Under the pieces are notes generated by a model. That model ran no database searches, had not been told where the DNA came from, and saw nothing but the letters and a program-made list of their open reading frames with translations. This document shows positions 24,801 through 34,590 of a stretch of 64,000 bases of DNA, one piece after another (within the stretch, counting starts at the first letter, position 1; every line of letters starts with the position of its first letter). Both the position numbers and the translations under genes were made by a program. The stretch covers positions 1 through 64,000 of the forward strand of contig JAEWSG010000064.1 of the NCBI GenBank assembly GCA_023398495.1, written 5' to 3'. The DNA is from Bacillota bacterium (GTDB lineage: Bacteria; Bacillota; Clostridia; Acetivibrionales; Acetivibrionaceae).

Positions 24801-27800
24801 ATTACAAAGGACTTAAGAATTGTAGACCTAAAACTGGATACTGAATTGAATTATGGGAAATACTCAATTTGCATGTACGATGAAAAAAACGTAAGAAGAA
24901 GTCAGGATATAGTTGTTACTCAGGAAAAGATTGTTCCTTCGGTAAATTCTGTTCAATATGGCTCCCCTACACTTCTGCTTGGAGAAAATCTTGAGGATGA
25001 TGCCGAATATATAGCAGATATAAGTTCATCCTGGCCGTATATTAATGTGAAAAAAGGTATCAAGCTTGTGAAAAGAACAGGTGAAAATGCCTTGGAAATA
25101 AATCAAAGAGACTTGGACAGTCTGATGATTGGTAACTATTATGTATCTGTCAAAGCAGACGGAGAAATTATTGGTAACGTATATCTTTATTATAATGGGT
25201 CTTTAGATATAAAACCGATGATTATTGCCAAAGAATGGACAGATGGCAGTATGAAGAAACCCTTACTTGAAGATAAAGATGTAAGCTTCGATATAAATAC
25301 ACTTTATTATACAAAAGTAAGGTTTGCTGAAAAGCTTGATGACTTGGATAAAGAAGACTATCAAACAGTTACAGACAGTGTTTACTACTCCTTCGATGCT
25401 TCGCAGGGAGAAAAAACACTCTATTTTCAATTGATTGATGATTTTGATACCGAAAGCGAAGTTTATGCGTTTAAAGCATATTTGAGTGAAAATAGGCCTG
25501 ATATTTCTATTATTACCCCGGAAGAAGGCGCGATGCATGCTACCGATTTAAAAGTAGTAGCTAATATCAGCGGCAACCCTTCCTTTGCAGGTGTTGCATT
25601 TTATTCCGAAGGTTATAGCGGTGACAAGGTTAGTTATTATGTAAGGGAAGCAAGAGAACTCAAGCCTATGGATGACAAGGGGAATTACTCAACGGTTTTG
25701 GAATATAGTGCTATAGAGTATATAGAAAAGGTTGAGGTATTTACGGCAGATGAGGTTGGAAATATTACCTCCTCAAAGTCAGTAATCATAAAAAAACCTG
25801 AGCAGGTAGTAACACCTGTTTCAAGAATTGATATAAAACTTGACAACAAAGACAAACATGATTACGTGAAAATTAGTGGCAATACTACTAATGGAGAGGG
25901 AAATGTAACAGTATATGCTTATAAATACTACAATAGTTACCAATACAATTCTTGGGCATCCTACAGTGTAAAGCTTTTAGCAAATGAGAAGGGTGACTTT
26001 GAAGGTGTTCTGAATATTCCTGTAAATGGGAAGTACAGGCTGGTTGCCCAGGATTTCACAGGGCAAAAAAGTTATTCGTATGACATTATTGTTGACACAG
26101 TAGCTCCTGTCTTAAAAGATTATGATACAGTGGCACAAAGTGTTGACAGTGTAAAGCTATCCTGGGATGTAAAGGATGACAATGGATGCTCTTATACTAT
26201 ATGGAAAGATGGAAAGCTTTTATTCTCCGGATATCGTTCCAAGCTCTATATTGCAACAGGGCTAAACAAGGGACAGACCTATGTATATAAGATTATGGCA
26301 ACAGATGTATCAGGTAATACTTCCGAACCTGTTCAGATAGTTGTGGAAGTTGGAGATGAGGCTGTGCCGGAGGTGCCACAAAACCTTGTTGTAAGTTCCC
26401 ATGCAAGTAAGAGCATATCTCTTTCCTGGCAAGCTTCAAGTGACAATAGTGTTGTTGCAGGATATGAGATTTTCAGAGATGGCACGAAAATAGCTGTTTC
26501 TTATTCAAACAGCTATACTGATTCCAAGCTGGAGACTGGTGTTGAATATAGTTACAAAATAAGAGCCTTTGACCCTTCTATGAATTACTCAGACTTTGGT
26601 GAAACAATTAAACATACCCCGGTGCTTAATTCAATTAAGGATGCTTATGACGGAAGTTATAGCTTTGTCGGGTATAACGTGAAAAAAGTTGAATTGAAAG
26701 CATTGACAAGTGATATTTTGAACTCAAGTGATATCACGGTGAAATTTGAATATCGTTATGGTGAAGAAGATACCTGGGTATACTTTGACAACTCAAGCTC
26801 ATATGTAAAGACTCCTGAAGGCCTTTTGTTTAAGTGTTTATGGAATGTTGAGTATCTACCTCAAGGAGACTATACAATAAGATATACAGCGGTTGATCGT
26901 GACGGAGCAGAGCAGGAGGTCATGTCAGAAGCTATAAGCATTCTTGAAGTAGAAGACGATGTGAACCCTGAAATAGTTGCTATAAAGCCTGATGCCAGTT
27001 GTTATACTGGAAATATTCCAGTTGTGATAACGGCAAGAGATAATATAAGCCTCAGAGAAATTGAATTGCAGACCTCTTTAGATGGATCAGAGTGGTCTAA
27101 AGCTATGTCAACAACTTTATACAACAGTAAGCAATATACTTGGAGATATAATCTTAATATTTCAACGGTTCGTGAGGGTGAGTTTTACGTTAGGGCAATT
27201 GCGACTGATGTCAGCGGGAATGTAAGTGAGAAGGTGCCATATACTCAATATATTATTGACAATACTGCACCAGAAAAGGTTCAGAATGTCACAGCCATTA
27301 GTTATGCAGACTGTATTGAAATCAGATGGGACAAAAATTCTGAGCCCTATATAAGAAGTTTCTCTGTTTTGAGGTCCGAAGAAGTAAGTGGATTATATAC
27401 CACTATTGCTGCTAATGTAGTCAGCCTCAACTATTTTGATACGAGTGTTGAACCAGGGAAAACTTATTATTACAAGGTTATATGTAATGATATTGCTGGA
27501 AATTCAAGCTATGAGAGTAATCCTGTTAAGATAACAATGTTGGATGCATCTGGTATTGAGGACAATGAAAAACCGGTAGTGACCAACGATTATCCTATGG
27601 ATAAAATGACAATAGGCAGTAAGCTAACCTACGTTTTAATTGCAAGTGATAATATTAAACTATCAAAATTGGGAGCCGAGTATAGCTTAGATGGCAAAGA
27701 GTGGATAGAGTTTTTTGCAGTTCCTTCATCATATCAGAAGTATGTTTATACAGCAGATTTGGATACCAAAGCATTTCCGTCGGGAAGCATACTGAAAATC

Positions 27801-30800
27801 AGAGGATATGCTGTTGATTTGAAGGGAAATGTTTCAGACTATGTTTATAGCGAATACACTATAGACAATATCGCACCAAAAGGCCTTGAAATTGTTGTTG
27901 AGCCTGTAGGCAGAGGCTTCAATATTTCGTGGAGCTGTGATGAAACAGATATTGTTGAATACGAACTACATCGCAGAACTTCGGACAGTGAGTTTTATAC
28001 AGTGGTTGGAGAGTATAGAGCTACAACCTTATCTCTTATTGATAAGGATCTTGATCCTTCTAAACAATATATTTATAAGATTATTGCAACTGATAAGCTT
28101 ATAAATACTGCCGAAGCTTTAAGTGAGGCTATCAGTCCATTAGATATTGATGATGTTTTACCGACACCTCATATAAACTGTGTTTCATCAGCTGAGCTTG
28201 GTATGGAAGTTGAATTTGATGCAAGTGCATCAAAAGACAATGTGGGAATAACAAAGTACAGCTGGAATTTTGGAGACGGTACTTTGAAAGAAAGTGCAAA
28301 AGTAAGTCATATTTATACGGTCGAAGGCGAATATAAAGTTGTTCTTTCGGTTGAAGATAGTTCCGGAAACAAAAGCTCAATAGAGAAGTCAATAACAATA
28401 TTGAAAAAGGACAATTCCGGTAGTTTAAATATAACCGTAAAGGATAATACCGGGAAATATATTCCTTATGCCAACATCTACGTTAATTTGAATACTGAGG
28501 ATCAGTTTAAGGTTTCAACAGACATGAACGGTACGGTTACCCTTAAGTTAGAGCCTGGTATTTATGACATAGGTGCTTATCAGGAAGGTTATTCTCCAGA
28601 GCAACAGGATATATTGCTGGCTGAAAACGAAGAGAGCAATTTGGACTTTGTACTTGAAGAGACAAAAATTGTTGTAGGTGATATTAAGACTACCAAGTTG
28701 TCTTTCGAAGAAATTAAAGCAGCGGGTATAGATGTGTATGCACCGGGTAATCAGAATGTTTTCAGATATGAGATTAATCTTAACTATAACAGCAAGCCAT
28801 ATACTGTTTCTGGTATGTATTCTGGAAGCTCTCATTCAAGTTTGGGAGGAAGTGGTTTAGGAGGAGGTTCGGTTGGTGGCAGGGAGATTACACCAATTGT
28901 TAGCAGGAACAGGTCAACAGGAGAACCTTTTATATTGCTGATAGATGTACCTGGAAGAGTTACCTGGCTAAAAGAGTTTTTTGATGTAAAACTTCACTTG
29001 ATTAATACCGAAGGGTCATATGATTTGGAGAACTGTGTTGCAACCTTGAATTTACCAGAAGGTGTCTCTATTGCAAGTGATGATGAGCAAAGTGTATCAA
29101 TTGGGACTATTGGTGCAAAAGAAAGCAAAACTTTAAATTGGATAATTCGTGGTGATGCACCGGGTAATTACAATATATCAGCTGATTTTAATGGTCTGCT
29201 GGAGAGTTTTAACGAGCCGGTAAAGGCAACTTTTGCTTCAAATAACCCGATAGTGGTTAATAACAGTTCTGGACTTAAGCTTATTGTTGAAGTTGAAGAA
29301 ATGAAGAAAGGCAATGTAGATTTGCTTTACAGAGTTGGTTTTGTAAATGAAAAAAGCTCTGCAATATATTTGCCAAATATAAATATGTCAAATTCAACCT
29401 TTATAAGAAGCTATAAAACAAGAGCTGATATGTCCTTGGTTAAAACTTCATATTCGTCACTTTTACCTGGCGAAATATTGTGGAAGGAATATACACTTGA
29501 TTCAGAGCTTTATGGTAAATATGCAGATTCCAGATTATTTATGAAGGAACTGACGTCCACAGCTCTAGGCGGTTTGAAAATGCCGATAGAAACCAGAATG
29601 GTAGAATTCGGAACCTTTGGCAGACTAAAAACTCAGATTTATGTGTTAAAGGGAGGGGAAAGCAGTGTTGTAAACCAACTCACTCTTACAAAATACAAAT
29701 CTAAGGAAAACGATAAGATGCCGGATTTGATGATTGTGACAGGCAGAGGTATTTCTAAAGATAATATTGTACATGAAAAGAGTGAATTGATAATAAAGGA
29801 TGGAATTAAAGATACTACAAATACTATTAAAACGGATGACAAGGGTACTTATATTTATAGTGGATATAGTATTGATGATGTTTTGGTTGAAGAAGATGGA
29901 ATTAGCTACTTTGCCATTGACGTAACATCTTCTGACCCTCTTGTGATAGGTTCTCGTCAGGGAGTTAGAATTATTGATCAGAAATTATTGCCTAAGGATA
30001 GCTTTGGGACTATATCCGGTAAGGTAATAAACAAGGACGTTAACAAGGATATAGTAGATGCAGATGTGACTTATGGTGAGAATAAGACAAAGACCAATTC
30101 ATTTGGAAGATTTGAGTTTAATGATATTCTATTTGAAGATGATACTATAACTATTGAAGCCGAAGGATTTCCCAAAAAAACCGTAGAGGGTGAAATGTAT
30201 GATGGAAGATATTTTAAAGTAGAATTAGAGAGGATGCCTGAAGTTACAAGGGTAACATCTTATATTTCCGATAGCTTTAATCCATCCTGTTCGATACTTC
30301 CGCTAAATCTTCCGTTTGGATCATTGTCTTTTACGGTTACTGTTGACTTAAAAGGAGCAGGCGAAGTTTCAAAGTACTTGTATAAGATAGTTGACAGATA
30401 TGGAAGAACAAAGTATACGGGAGAAAGTGAGACACGCTATATTGAAGTGGAGGACATTCGGAGCAAAATGGCTCAAGGGGACAGAATCCTGTTTGCAATT
30501 GAAGCTGTGGGTACATATGGAACAACTACTTCGGATTATTTAGATGCAAAAATTGTCATGGCAAGAGAATTCCCGTTTTTAAATGCGGTTTCATGGTTAA
30601 ACGAGTTGGAAACAGCCTTTGAAAGTGTTGGTGAGTTTGATCCTAACGGAATTGACGGTGCTCTTAAGTTTGCAACAGGTGAGGGAGTGCCAGATATTGA
30701 TATGCCTTCCGATAGTGGCCCGATAAAGTCGATAGGGTTAGATATTCCAAAATTTGATTTTGATCTTGATGTAAAATATGATTTCGCGAACGGAAAGGCC

Positions 30801-33800
30801 ACTTTTACATCAAAAGCGTCGGGAAGTTCCGGATTGAGTGGAACTTTAGCAGAATTTGATGTGCCAAAACCGTTTAGTGCTGCTGTGGGAACAGGTATTT
30901 CAACTTCAGGCGAAGTGACCTTTACCCTTATTTGTGTTTACAACGACAGCACACTAAAGTGGGAAATTGAAAAGTATCAAATTCAAATTGCTTCAGAGAT
31001 AGAGGTAAAAATAATAACACTTGAATTCAAATATAACGTTCCTATAGATGCGTACTTTGGAGGAGTGTTGCTATCTGGATATGTTTCTCTTGAGATAAAC
31101 GGAAAAGTTACGTTCTTTGTAAATGTAGGCATAGACGATATAGGAAGTTTTGATAGTGTTCAAGATTTAATGGTTGATTTTTATTGTATAATTGAAGTTA
31201 CTTTGAGAGCTGCTATTGGTCTGGAAGTGGCTTATGGTCTTGTGGGCGGCGAGTTTTGGGCTGAGGGAGGACTTAACATAACGGTTCCATCAGGAAAAAC
31301 AGTTCTGAGCCTAGCTATTGGATTTAAAGAAACTGTTGCTTGGTTTATATCTTTTGAACAAGAAATTGGAAGACTAGAATGGGTTGTGTACGATCCCGAA
31401 GCAAGACCTGCGCAAAATGTTGAGAATAACGCTCCTGCTATGAGAAGTTCTGAGAGGAACTTGGAGAAAAGGTCAGTAAAGAGGGAAGCTTATTCTGCAC
31501 CAGCAGTTAATAGTACTACATCTGAAGAAAAGTTATTTGAGACATCTCCCAGGGATTATCTCGAAAAACAGAAATGGATTGGAGAGGAAGAAATAATGCA
31601 GTATGCATACCCCCAATCCGATGCAAAAATCAGCGAGATTAAGGATAAGGATGAAGACTTGTTAATGGTTTTTGTTGGTGATGACAAGGAGAGAAGCGAT
31701 AATAACCGTACTGCATTGTATTATTCATTTTTCAAAGAGGGAAAATGGTCTGAACCTAAACAAATAGAAAATGATGGTACAGCAGATGCTTTCCCTAATA
31801 TTTCAGCAGATTCAAAAAATACCTATGCGATATGGCTTGATATGGATGAAAAAATAGGGGATTTATCTAAAGTAACGGCAGATTATATCATTAAAAACAT
31901 TCTCTCAAAAATGAAACTCAGGATAGCGAAGTTTGACCAGGAGAAAGCTATTTGGGAAACAGAAGCATCACTGGAAACGGAGGGCTTGAATAAATTACCG
32001 CAGATAGCTACAGAAAACGGTAAGACAATTGCTGCATGGGTTAACAATTATGGTAAGGTGGATGTGGGTACAAAAGAAAACCCCGATGATATTTATTTTG
32101 TTTACAATAATGGATCGGGGTGGACAGAGCCAAAAGCTTTTGTTACGAATGCACAAAACGTTAACAAGAGTGATTTGCTCTTGCACAATGGGAAGGCGTA
32201 CTTTGTTTATACAACAGATGCCTATTCGCAGGATGGACAGTTTAAGCTTTATTCAAGCGTTTTTGACGGAGAGAAATGGTCAAAACCCAAAGGCGTATTA
32301 GATAACATGTACAATGATACACATCCTTCAATAGCTTTGGAAAATGGTAAACCAGTGGTGTTTTTCCAAAACAACAGTGTTATATACAAGGCTGAAATCG
32401 AATCAGGCAATAATGATATAGTGGTAAATTCTGACAGAGCATATGGGATTCAGGAACTGCAAGCAACAAATACTGATGAGGGAATTGCACTTGCGTGGAC
32501 AAATGCCTCAGAAGGAGAACAGAGGTTGTTTATAAGTACTTATGATGATGAGAGCTCTACATGGACACAGGGAATGGAGTTGAAGCATAATTCAATGGAG
32601 ATTCCAAGAAATATAACTCTTGCAGGAAATGGGAATGAAGTGCTGGCTGTATATAATAAGTCGGTTTATAAAAAGGAAGAAGACGAATTGGGTTATCAAT
32701 ATGACGGTACTTTATTGACTTCAACCAGCTATGTAAGAAAAATAGATATGGCAATTCCTGTGGATGGAATCCTTGTTGAAGATGAGGCTCTTGCTCCAGG
32801 CGAGAAAACATACGTTTATGTTACTGTTGAAAATGTTGGAGATTTAACAGCTAAGAACAATAGTGTTGCTCTGTACGATGGCGAAAAATTGATTGGTACA
32901 GAAACAATAAATAATAGTATGAGCCATGGAAGCAGAAAGACAGTTGGGTTTGAGTACCAGACTTCAACTGACTGTAAGGAACTGAAGCTTAAAGCAGAGG
33001 TGAAGACTACAAATGACGGTGATATATCAAACAATACCTCCTATCGGAATCTTGCATTTGCGGATATTGCAATAACGAGAATTATTAATGAGCTTTATGA
33101 AAAAAATCGGGGGTATGCATATATTGATGTTACCAACCTTGGTTTTACGGTTTTTGATAGTGCAAAGCTGGAACTCTATACTGATAAGGAGTTTAAAAAC
33201 TTAATTGCAACTAAGGAAATAAAGAAGATATATCCTTCGTTTATAAAGAAAACTGCTGTTGAGTTTGAAGTGACAGATGAACAAGTAAAAGAAAGGGTCA
33301 GATTGTACGCTAAGGTAGTTGTTGATCAGGCAGAATCCGATTACAAAAACAACAGTGATTTTACAGTTGTCCGACCGCTTGGATTTGCAGATGGGACTGA
33401 GACAGTCACACCTGAGCCAACACCTGTTACACCTGAGCCAACGCCTGTTACACCCGAGCCAACACCTGTTACACCTGAGCCAACACCTGTTACTCCAGAA
33501 CCGACTCCCGTTACACCAGAACCAACACCCGCTACACCGGGGGTAACACCTACTGCACCAGGGAAAACACCTGGAAATGGAGGTAATGGTTCTACGGGTT
33601 CAAATTCTTCAGGTTCTGGTAATTCCAGTAGTAGTGGAGGATCGGATACAGTGCCGCAAGTAACACCAACACCAGTACCTGATACTACACCAACAACTAC
33701 ACCGACACCAGATACAACTGAAATACCGGAAACTGATATACCCGGTAGCAATGTTGAACAAAAAGGATATATGAAAGGATATGAAGATAATTCTTTCAGA

Positions 33801-34313
33801 CCTGATAATAACATTACCCGAGCGGAAATGGCTGCTATACTTGCTAATTTAGACAAGGTAACAAATTCCGGGACGGATATCATGACTTTTAAAGACGTTG
33901 ACAATAAGCATTGGGCAGCATGGGCGATAAAATATGTATACACAAAAGGTTACTTTAAAGGATATGAGGACAATAGCTTCAGGCCAGATAGTTATATTAC
34001 AAGGGCAGAGATGGCGGTAGTCCTTTGTAAATACCTTAAACTTAGTGGAAATGCAGGTGTTTTAAGTGAACTGACAGATACAAAAGGGCACTGGGCAGAG
34101 AGTTATATAAACACGCTTACCACAAAGGGCTACATAAAAGGATATTCGGACAAAACTTTCAAGCCGGACAATAAAATCAAGCGTTCGGAGTGTGCAGCAC
34201 TTATAAACAGAGCCTTGGGATTGCAGTTGGAAGGTACACCTCAGAGCAGATTCAAAGATGTTGACAAGGCACATTGGGCTTTTAGCGATATTGCGATTGC
34301 AACCAAGGAGTAA
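21816..34313 (+). CDS. Giant SLH-anchored multidomain surface protein
   Basis: 4165 residues. Signal peptide about 1-29 (TLLCSLTMPNTAFA). The N-terminal 1400 residues are repetitive beta-rich modules not assigned by eye. Fibronectin type III-like domains lie at about 1430-1515, 1518-1602, 1819-1909 and 2020-2110, with Ig-like DVSGN-type modules between them. Next are a PKD domain (about 2112-2199, YSWNFGDG), carboxypeptidase-regulatory-like modules (about 2202-2282 and 2731-2810), a Gly/Ser stretch (about 2335-2360), a propeller-like region (about 3262-3625, repeated KWSEPK/GWTEPK) and a CARDB module (about 3645-3752). A Thr-Pro linker and three S-layer homology repeats (about 3982-4165, RPDNNITRAEMA type) end the protein. 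SLH domains bind pyruvylated wall polymer, so it is surface-displayed. Adhesion or matrix function is inference; no catalytic domain, cohesin or dockerin was seen. Confidence 0.92.
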   Translation: MQKRFNSILAFVLIATLLCSLTMPNTAFAEGITTQNDVAKANPLLSKSVSEVSNDAPEANSDLTIASATSNLETVSELRPTEEVEALRFNSEVLPIDSASKVLAMKEAESTTVVLEDAVTVKAEILNTDFKHSEDEASLPDSDIVDESVQRIIEDEVKVFNSADETEKSSQIKLCFVPELTDVYMVTASEAALNSMYITDSAGKTIVYSRSWPEKSNSVAFKLYKGCKYYINAYVNTELPVEFLVNKFVSIQTEVIYKIKNNTYTSEDVASVAVEMPCLPADIVAGALQGDIVFEAELLKNGISIEKIEVPKACIRGGTGTPEDNLLQFVCNFGVKVESGEYSIKINCKDIDSKVVLEECQASLKIGNDICLYVPESSYYVSGHGNVYFNDINASEGKFILVDETGKTIGSSANVSITTTDAGAMVFGSKYNYTSHEYDEENFTGTLYYANIPNINFNGLLQSDKEYRLKLVAGVSQFEVPVKVVPTEELIVESVSYNSLYEATGDNVQYADLNVSVSNSKNVDIENINFEIMDMYGNIVASKVEHITYSENSFIYRLKVNKTIVQYDKYTIRISYPGKLYVNEQQLIFNSYNVYNRLTTQYVRIVDYNTPIIEVVTSYCDKAMEYKVELIRKDNHIPMLIGELSGVRPDDEGVFKLDFSGKSELPLLNEGGEYSIVFSDKIGGEYSIMLSNKIGTLSSIDFNVPASDGASSVDQFITFYPPMLPKTGTVEFALSGYGIDNGIMGTENVDIELVGEGEVYGSVEKSTIKKAVSVYMASPYYNTEQVMISGTLNISKELKEDTKYFIRINGMEYEYFYNTKDKKLNINALKIEDYNSFSSTSFKDLEGKSKVAYRMYNNEELDLSCNWVKGFSDNAELLLVDVMTKEEIHAGLWNTVNTYYEGAFKDIKVEADLTKAKTEQVYEICLKDGDEKFSFNKYIVFPANYPASSFTVQKAVYGSDMLTLSFSRTSTIEGYSFNVVDSLDNIISCTEVDERITKDLRIVDLKLDTELNYGKYSICMYDEKNVRRSQDIVVTQEKIVPSVNSVQYGSPTLLLGENLEDDAEYIADISSSWPYINVKKGIKLVKRTGENALEINQRDLDSLMIGNYYVSVKADGEIIGNVYLYYNGSLDIKPMIIAKEWTDGSMKKPLLEDKDVSFDINTLYYTKVRFAEKLDDLDKEDYQTVTDSVYYSFDASQGEKTLYFQLIDDFDTESEVYAFKAYLSENRPDISIITPEEGAMHATDLKVVANISGNPSFAGVAFYSEGYSGDKVSYYVREARELKPMDDKGNYSTVLEYSAIEYIEKVEVFTADEVGNITSSKSVIIKKPEQVVTPVSRIDIKLDNKDKHDYVKISGNTTNGEGNVTVYAYKYYNSYQYNSWASYSVKLLANEKGDFEGVLNIPVNGKYRLVAQDFTGQKSYSYDIIVDTVAPVLKDYDTVAQSVDSVKLSWDVKDDNGCSYTIWKDGKLLFSGYRSKLYIATGLNKGQTYVYKIMATDVSGNTSEPVQIVVEVGDEAVPEVPQNLVVSSHASKSISLSWQASSDNSVVAGYEIFRDGTKIAVSYSNSYTDSKLETGVEYSYKIRAFDPSMNYSDFGETIKHTPVLNSIKDAYDGSYSFVGYNVKKVELKALTSDILNSSDITVKFEYRYGEEDTWVYFDNSSSYVKTPEGLLFKCLWNVEYLPQGDYTIRYTAVDRDGAEQEVMSEAISILEVEDDVNPEIVAIKPDASCYTGNIPVVITARDNISLREIELQTSLDGSEWSKAMSTTLYNSKQYTWRYNLNISTVREGEFYVRAIATDVSGNVSEKVPYTQYIIDNTAPEKVQNVTAISYADCIEIRWDKNSEPYIRSFSVLRSEEVSGLYTTIAANVVSLNYFDTSVEPGKTYYYKVICNDIAGNSSYESNPVKITMLDASGIEDNEKPVVTNDYPMDKMTIGSKLTYVLIASDNIKLSKLGAEYSLDGKEWIEFFAVPSSYQKYVYTADLDTKAFPSGSILKIRGYAVDLKGNVSDYVYSEYTIDNIAPKGLEIVVEPVGRGFNISWSCDETDIVEYELHRRTSDSEFYTVVGEYRATTLSLIDKDLDPSKQYIYKIIATDKLINTAEALSEAISPLDIDDVLPTPHINCVSSAELGMEVEFDASASKDNVGITKYSWNFGDGTLKESAKVSHIYTVEGEYKVVLSVEDSSGNKSSIEKSITILKKDNSGSLNITVKDNTGKYIPYANIYVNLNTEDQFKVSTDMNGTVTLKLEPGIYDIGAYQEGYSPEQQDILLAENEESNLDFVLEETKIVVGDIKTTKLSFEEIKAAGIDVYAPGNQNVFRYEINLNYNSKPYTVSGMYSGSSHSSLGGSGLGGGSVGGREITPIVSRNRSTGEPFILLIDVPGRVTWLKEFFDVKLHLINTEGSYDLENCVATLNLPEGVSIASDDEQSVSIGTIGAKESKTLNWIIRGDAPGNYNISADFNGLLESFNEPVKATFASNNPIVVNNSSGLKLIVEVEEMKKGNVDLLYRVGFVNEKSSAIYLPNINMSNSTFIRSYKTRADMSLVKTSYSSLLPGEILWKEYTLDSELYGKYADSRLFMKELTSTALGGLKMPIETRMVEFGTFGRLKTQIYVLKGGESSVVNQLTLTKYKSKENDKMPDLMIVTGRGISKDNIVHEKSELIIKDGIKDTTNTIKTDDKGTYIYSGYSIDDVLVEEDGISYFAIDVTSSDPLVIGSRQGVRIIDQKLLPKDSFGTISGKVINKDVNKDIVDADVTYGENKTKTNSFGRFEFNDILFEDDTITIEAEGFPKKTVEGEMYDGRYFKVELERMPEVTRVTSYISDSFNPSCSILPLNLPFGSLSFTVTVDLKGAGEVSKYLYKIVDRYGRTKYTGESETRYIEVEDIRSKMAQGDRILFAIEAVGTYGTTTSDYLDAKIVMAREFPFLNAVSWLNELETAFESVGEFDPNGIDGALKFATGEGVPDIDMPSDSGPIKSIGLDIPKFDFDLDVKYDFANGKATFTSKASGSSGLSGTLAEFDVPKPFSAAVGTGISTSGEVTFTLICVYNDSTLKWEIEKYQIQIASEIEVKIITLEFKYNVPIDAYFGGVLLSGYVSLEINGKVTFFVNVGIDDIGSFDSVQDLMVDFYCIIEVTLRAAIGLEVAYGLVGGEFWAEGGLNITVPSGKTVLSLAIGFKETVAWFISFEQEIGRLEWVVYDPEARPAQNVENNAPAMRSSERNLEKRSVKREAYSAPAVNSTTSEEKLFETSPRDYLEKQKWIGEEEIMQYAYPQSDAKISEIKDKDEDLLMVFVGDDKERSDNNRTALYYSFFKEGKWSEPKQIENDGTADAFPNISADSKNTYAIWLDMDEKIGDLSKVTADYIIKNILSKMKLRIAKFDQEKAIWETEASLETEGLNKLPQIATENGKTIAAWVNNYGKVDVGTKENPDDIYFVYNNGSGWTEPKAFVTNAQNVNKSDLLLHNGKAYFVYTTDAYSQDGQFKLYSSVFDGEKWSKPKGVLDNMYNDTHPSIALENGKPVVFFQNNSVIYKAEIESGNNDIVVNSDRAYGIQELQATNTDEGIALAWTNASEGEQRLFISTYDDESSTWTQGMELKHNSMEIPRNITLAGNGNEVLAVYNKSVYKKEEDELGYQYDGTLLTSTSYVRKIDMAIPVDGILVEDEALAPGEKTYVYVTVENVGDLTAKNNSVALYDGEKLIGTETINNSMSHGSRKTVGFEYQTSTDCKELKLKAEVKTTNDGDISNNTSYRNLAFADIAITRIINELYEKNRGYAYIDVTNLGFTVFDSAKLELYTDKEFKNLIATKEIKKIYPSFIKKTAVEFEVTDEQVKERVRLYAKVVVDQAESDYKNNSDFTVVRPLGFADGTETVTPEPTPVTPEPTPVTPEPTPVTPEPTPVTPEPTPVTPEPTPATPGVTPTAPGKTPGNGGNGSTGSNSSGSGNSSSSGGSDTVPQVTPTPVPDTTPTTTPTPDTTEIPETDIPGSNVEQKGYMKGYEDNSFRPDNNITRAEMAAILANLDKVTNSGTDIMTFKDVDNKHWAAWAIKYVYTKGYFKGYEDNSFRPDSYITRAEMAVVLCKYLKLSGNAGVLSELTDTKGHWAESYINTLTTKGYIKGYSDKTFKPDNKIKRSECAALINRALGLQLEGTPQSRFKDVDKAHWAFSDIAIATKE
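33408..33533 (+). repeat. Six tandem 21-bp repeats encoding TPEPTP(V/A)
   Basis: Six consecutive seven-residue units form a Thr-Pro linker just before the SLH repeats of the giant surface protein. Third-position differences increase toward the 3' units. Such linkers are often O-glycosylated and extended in clostridial surface proteins. Confidence 0.95.
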
Positions 34314-34354
34314 ATTTAGCAGTTCACAACCAAATACAAAAACATAAAAAACAT

Positions 34355-34392
34355 AAAAAACATCTTACAGCTTATGTTGTAAGATGTTTTTT
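34355..34392 (+). terminator. Rho-independent terminator of the giant surface-protein gene
   Basis: AAAAAACATCTTACA pairs perfectly with TGTAAGATGTTTTTT around an 8-nt loop, 41 bases after the stop codon, with the T-run forming the stem end. Confidence 0.85.
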
Positions 34393-34396
34393 ATAA

Positions 34397-34439
34397 GGGT
34401 GCATATTTTTCTTCACATTTATTAAATGTACCCTTTTTA
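34397..34439 (+). repeat. Hairpin repeat, copy A (possible second terminator)
   Basis: GGGTGCAT pairs with ATGTACCC with one G-T wobble, followed by TTTTTAT. The same 37-bp sequence, slightly changed, recurs at 38299-38335 on the far side of the thiol-redox cluster. Confidence 0.75.
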
Positions 34440-34590
34440 TAAATATATCGTGCCTTAAGTAAAAACTTGTGTTAAAATTCTGATAATGGCGAATAGTAGA
34501 GGAACTTAAACTAAAGACTAAAATTGATTAATAGATAAAATTTGGGGTAAATAATATTAGAGATATTTTTTACCGGGAGGTGGTTTTGTT

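Noticed and set aside
33408..33533. 21-bp tandem repeats as a possible CRISPR array
   Set aside because: Units are contiguous with no spacers and encode an in-frame Thr-Pro linker.
33341..33943. Long minus-strand open frame opposite the Thr-Pro linker (GSGVTGV repeats)
   Set aside because: It is the antisense of the TPEPTPV repeat and the SLH region; repetitive codon bias keeps the opposite frame open. No ribosome site, and the plus-strand gene is unmistakable.
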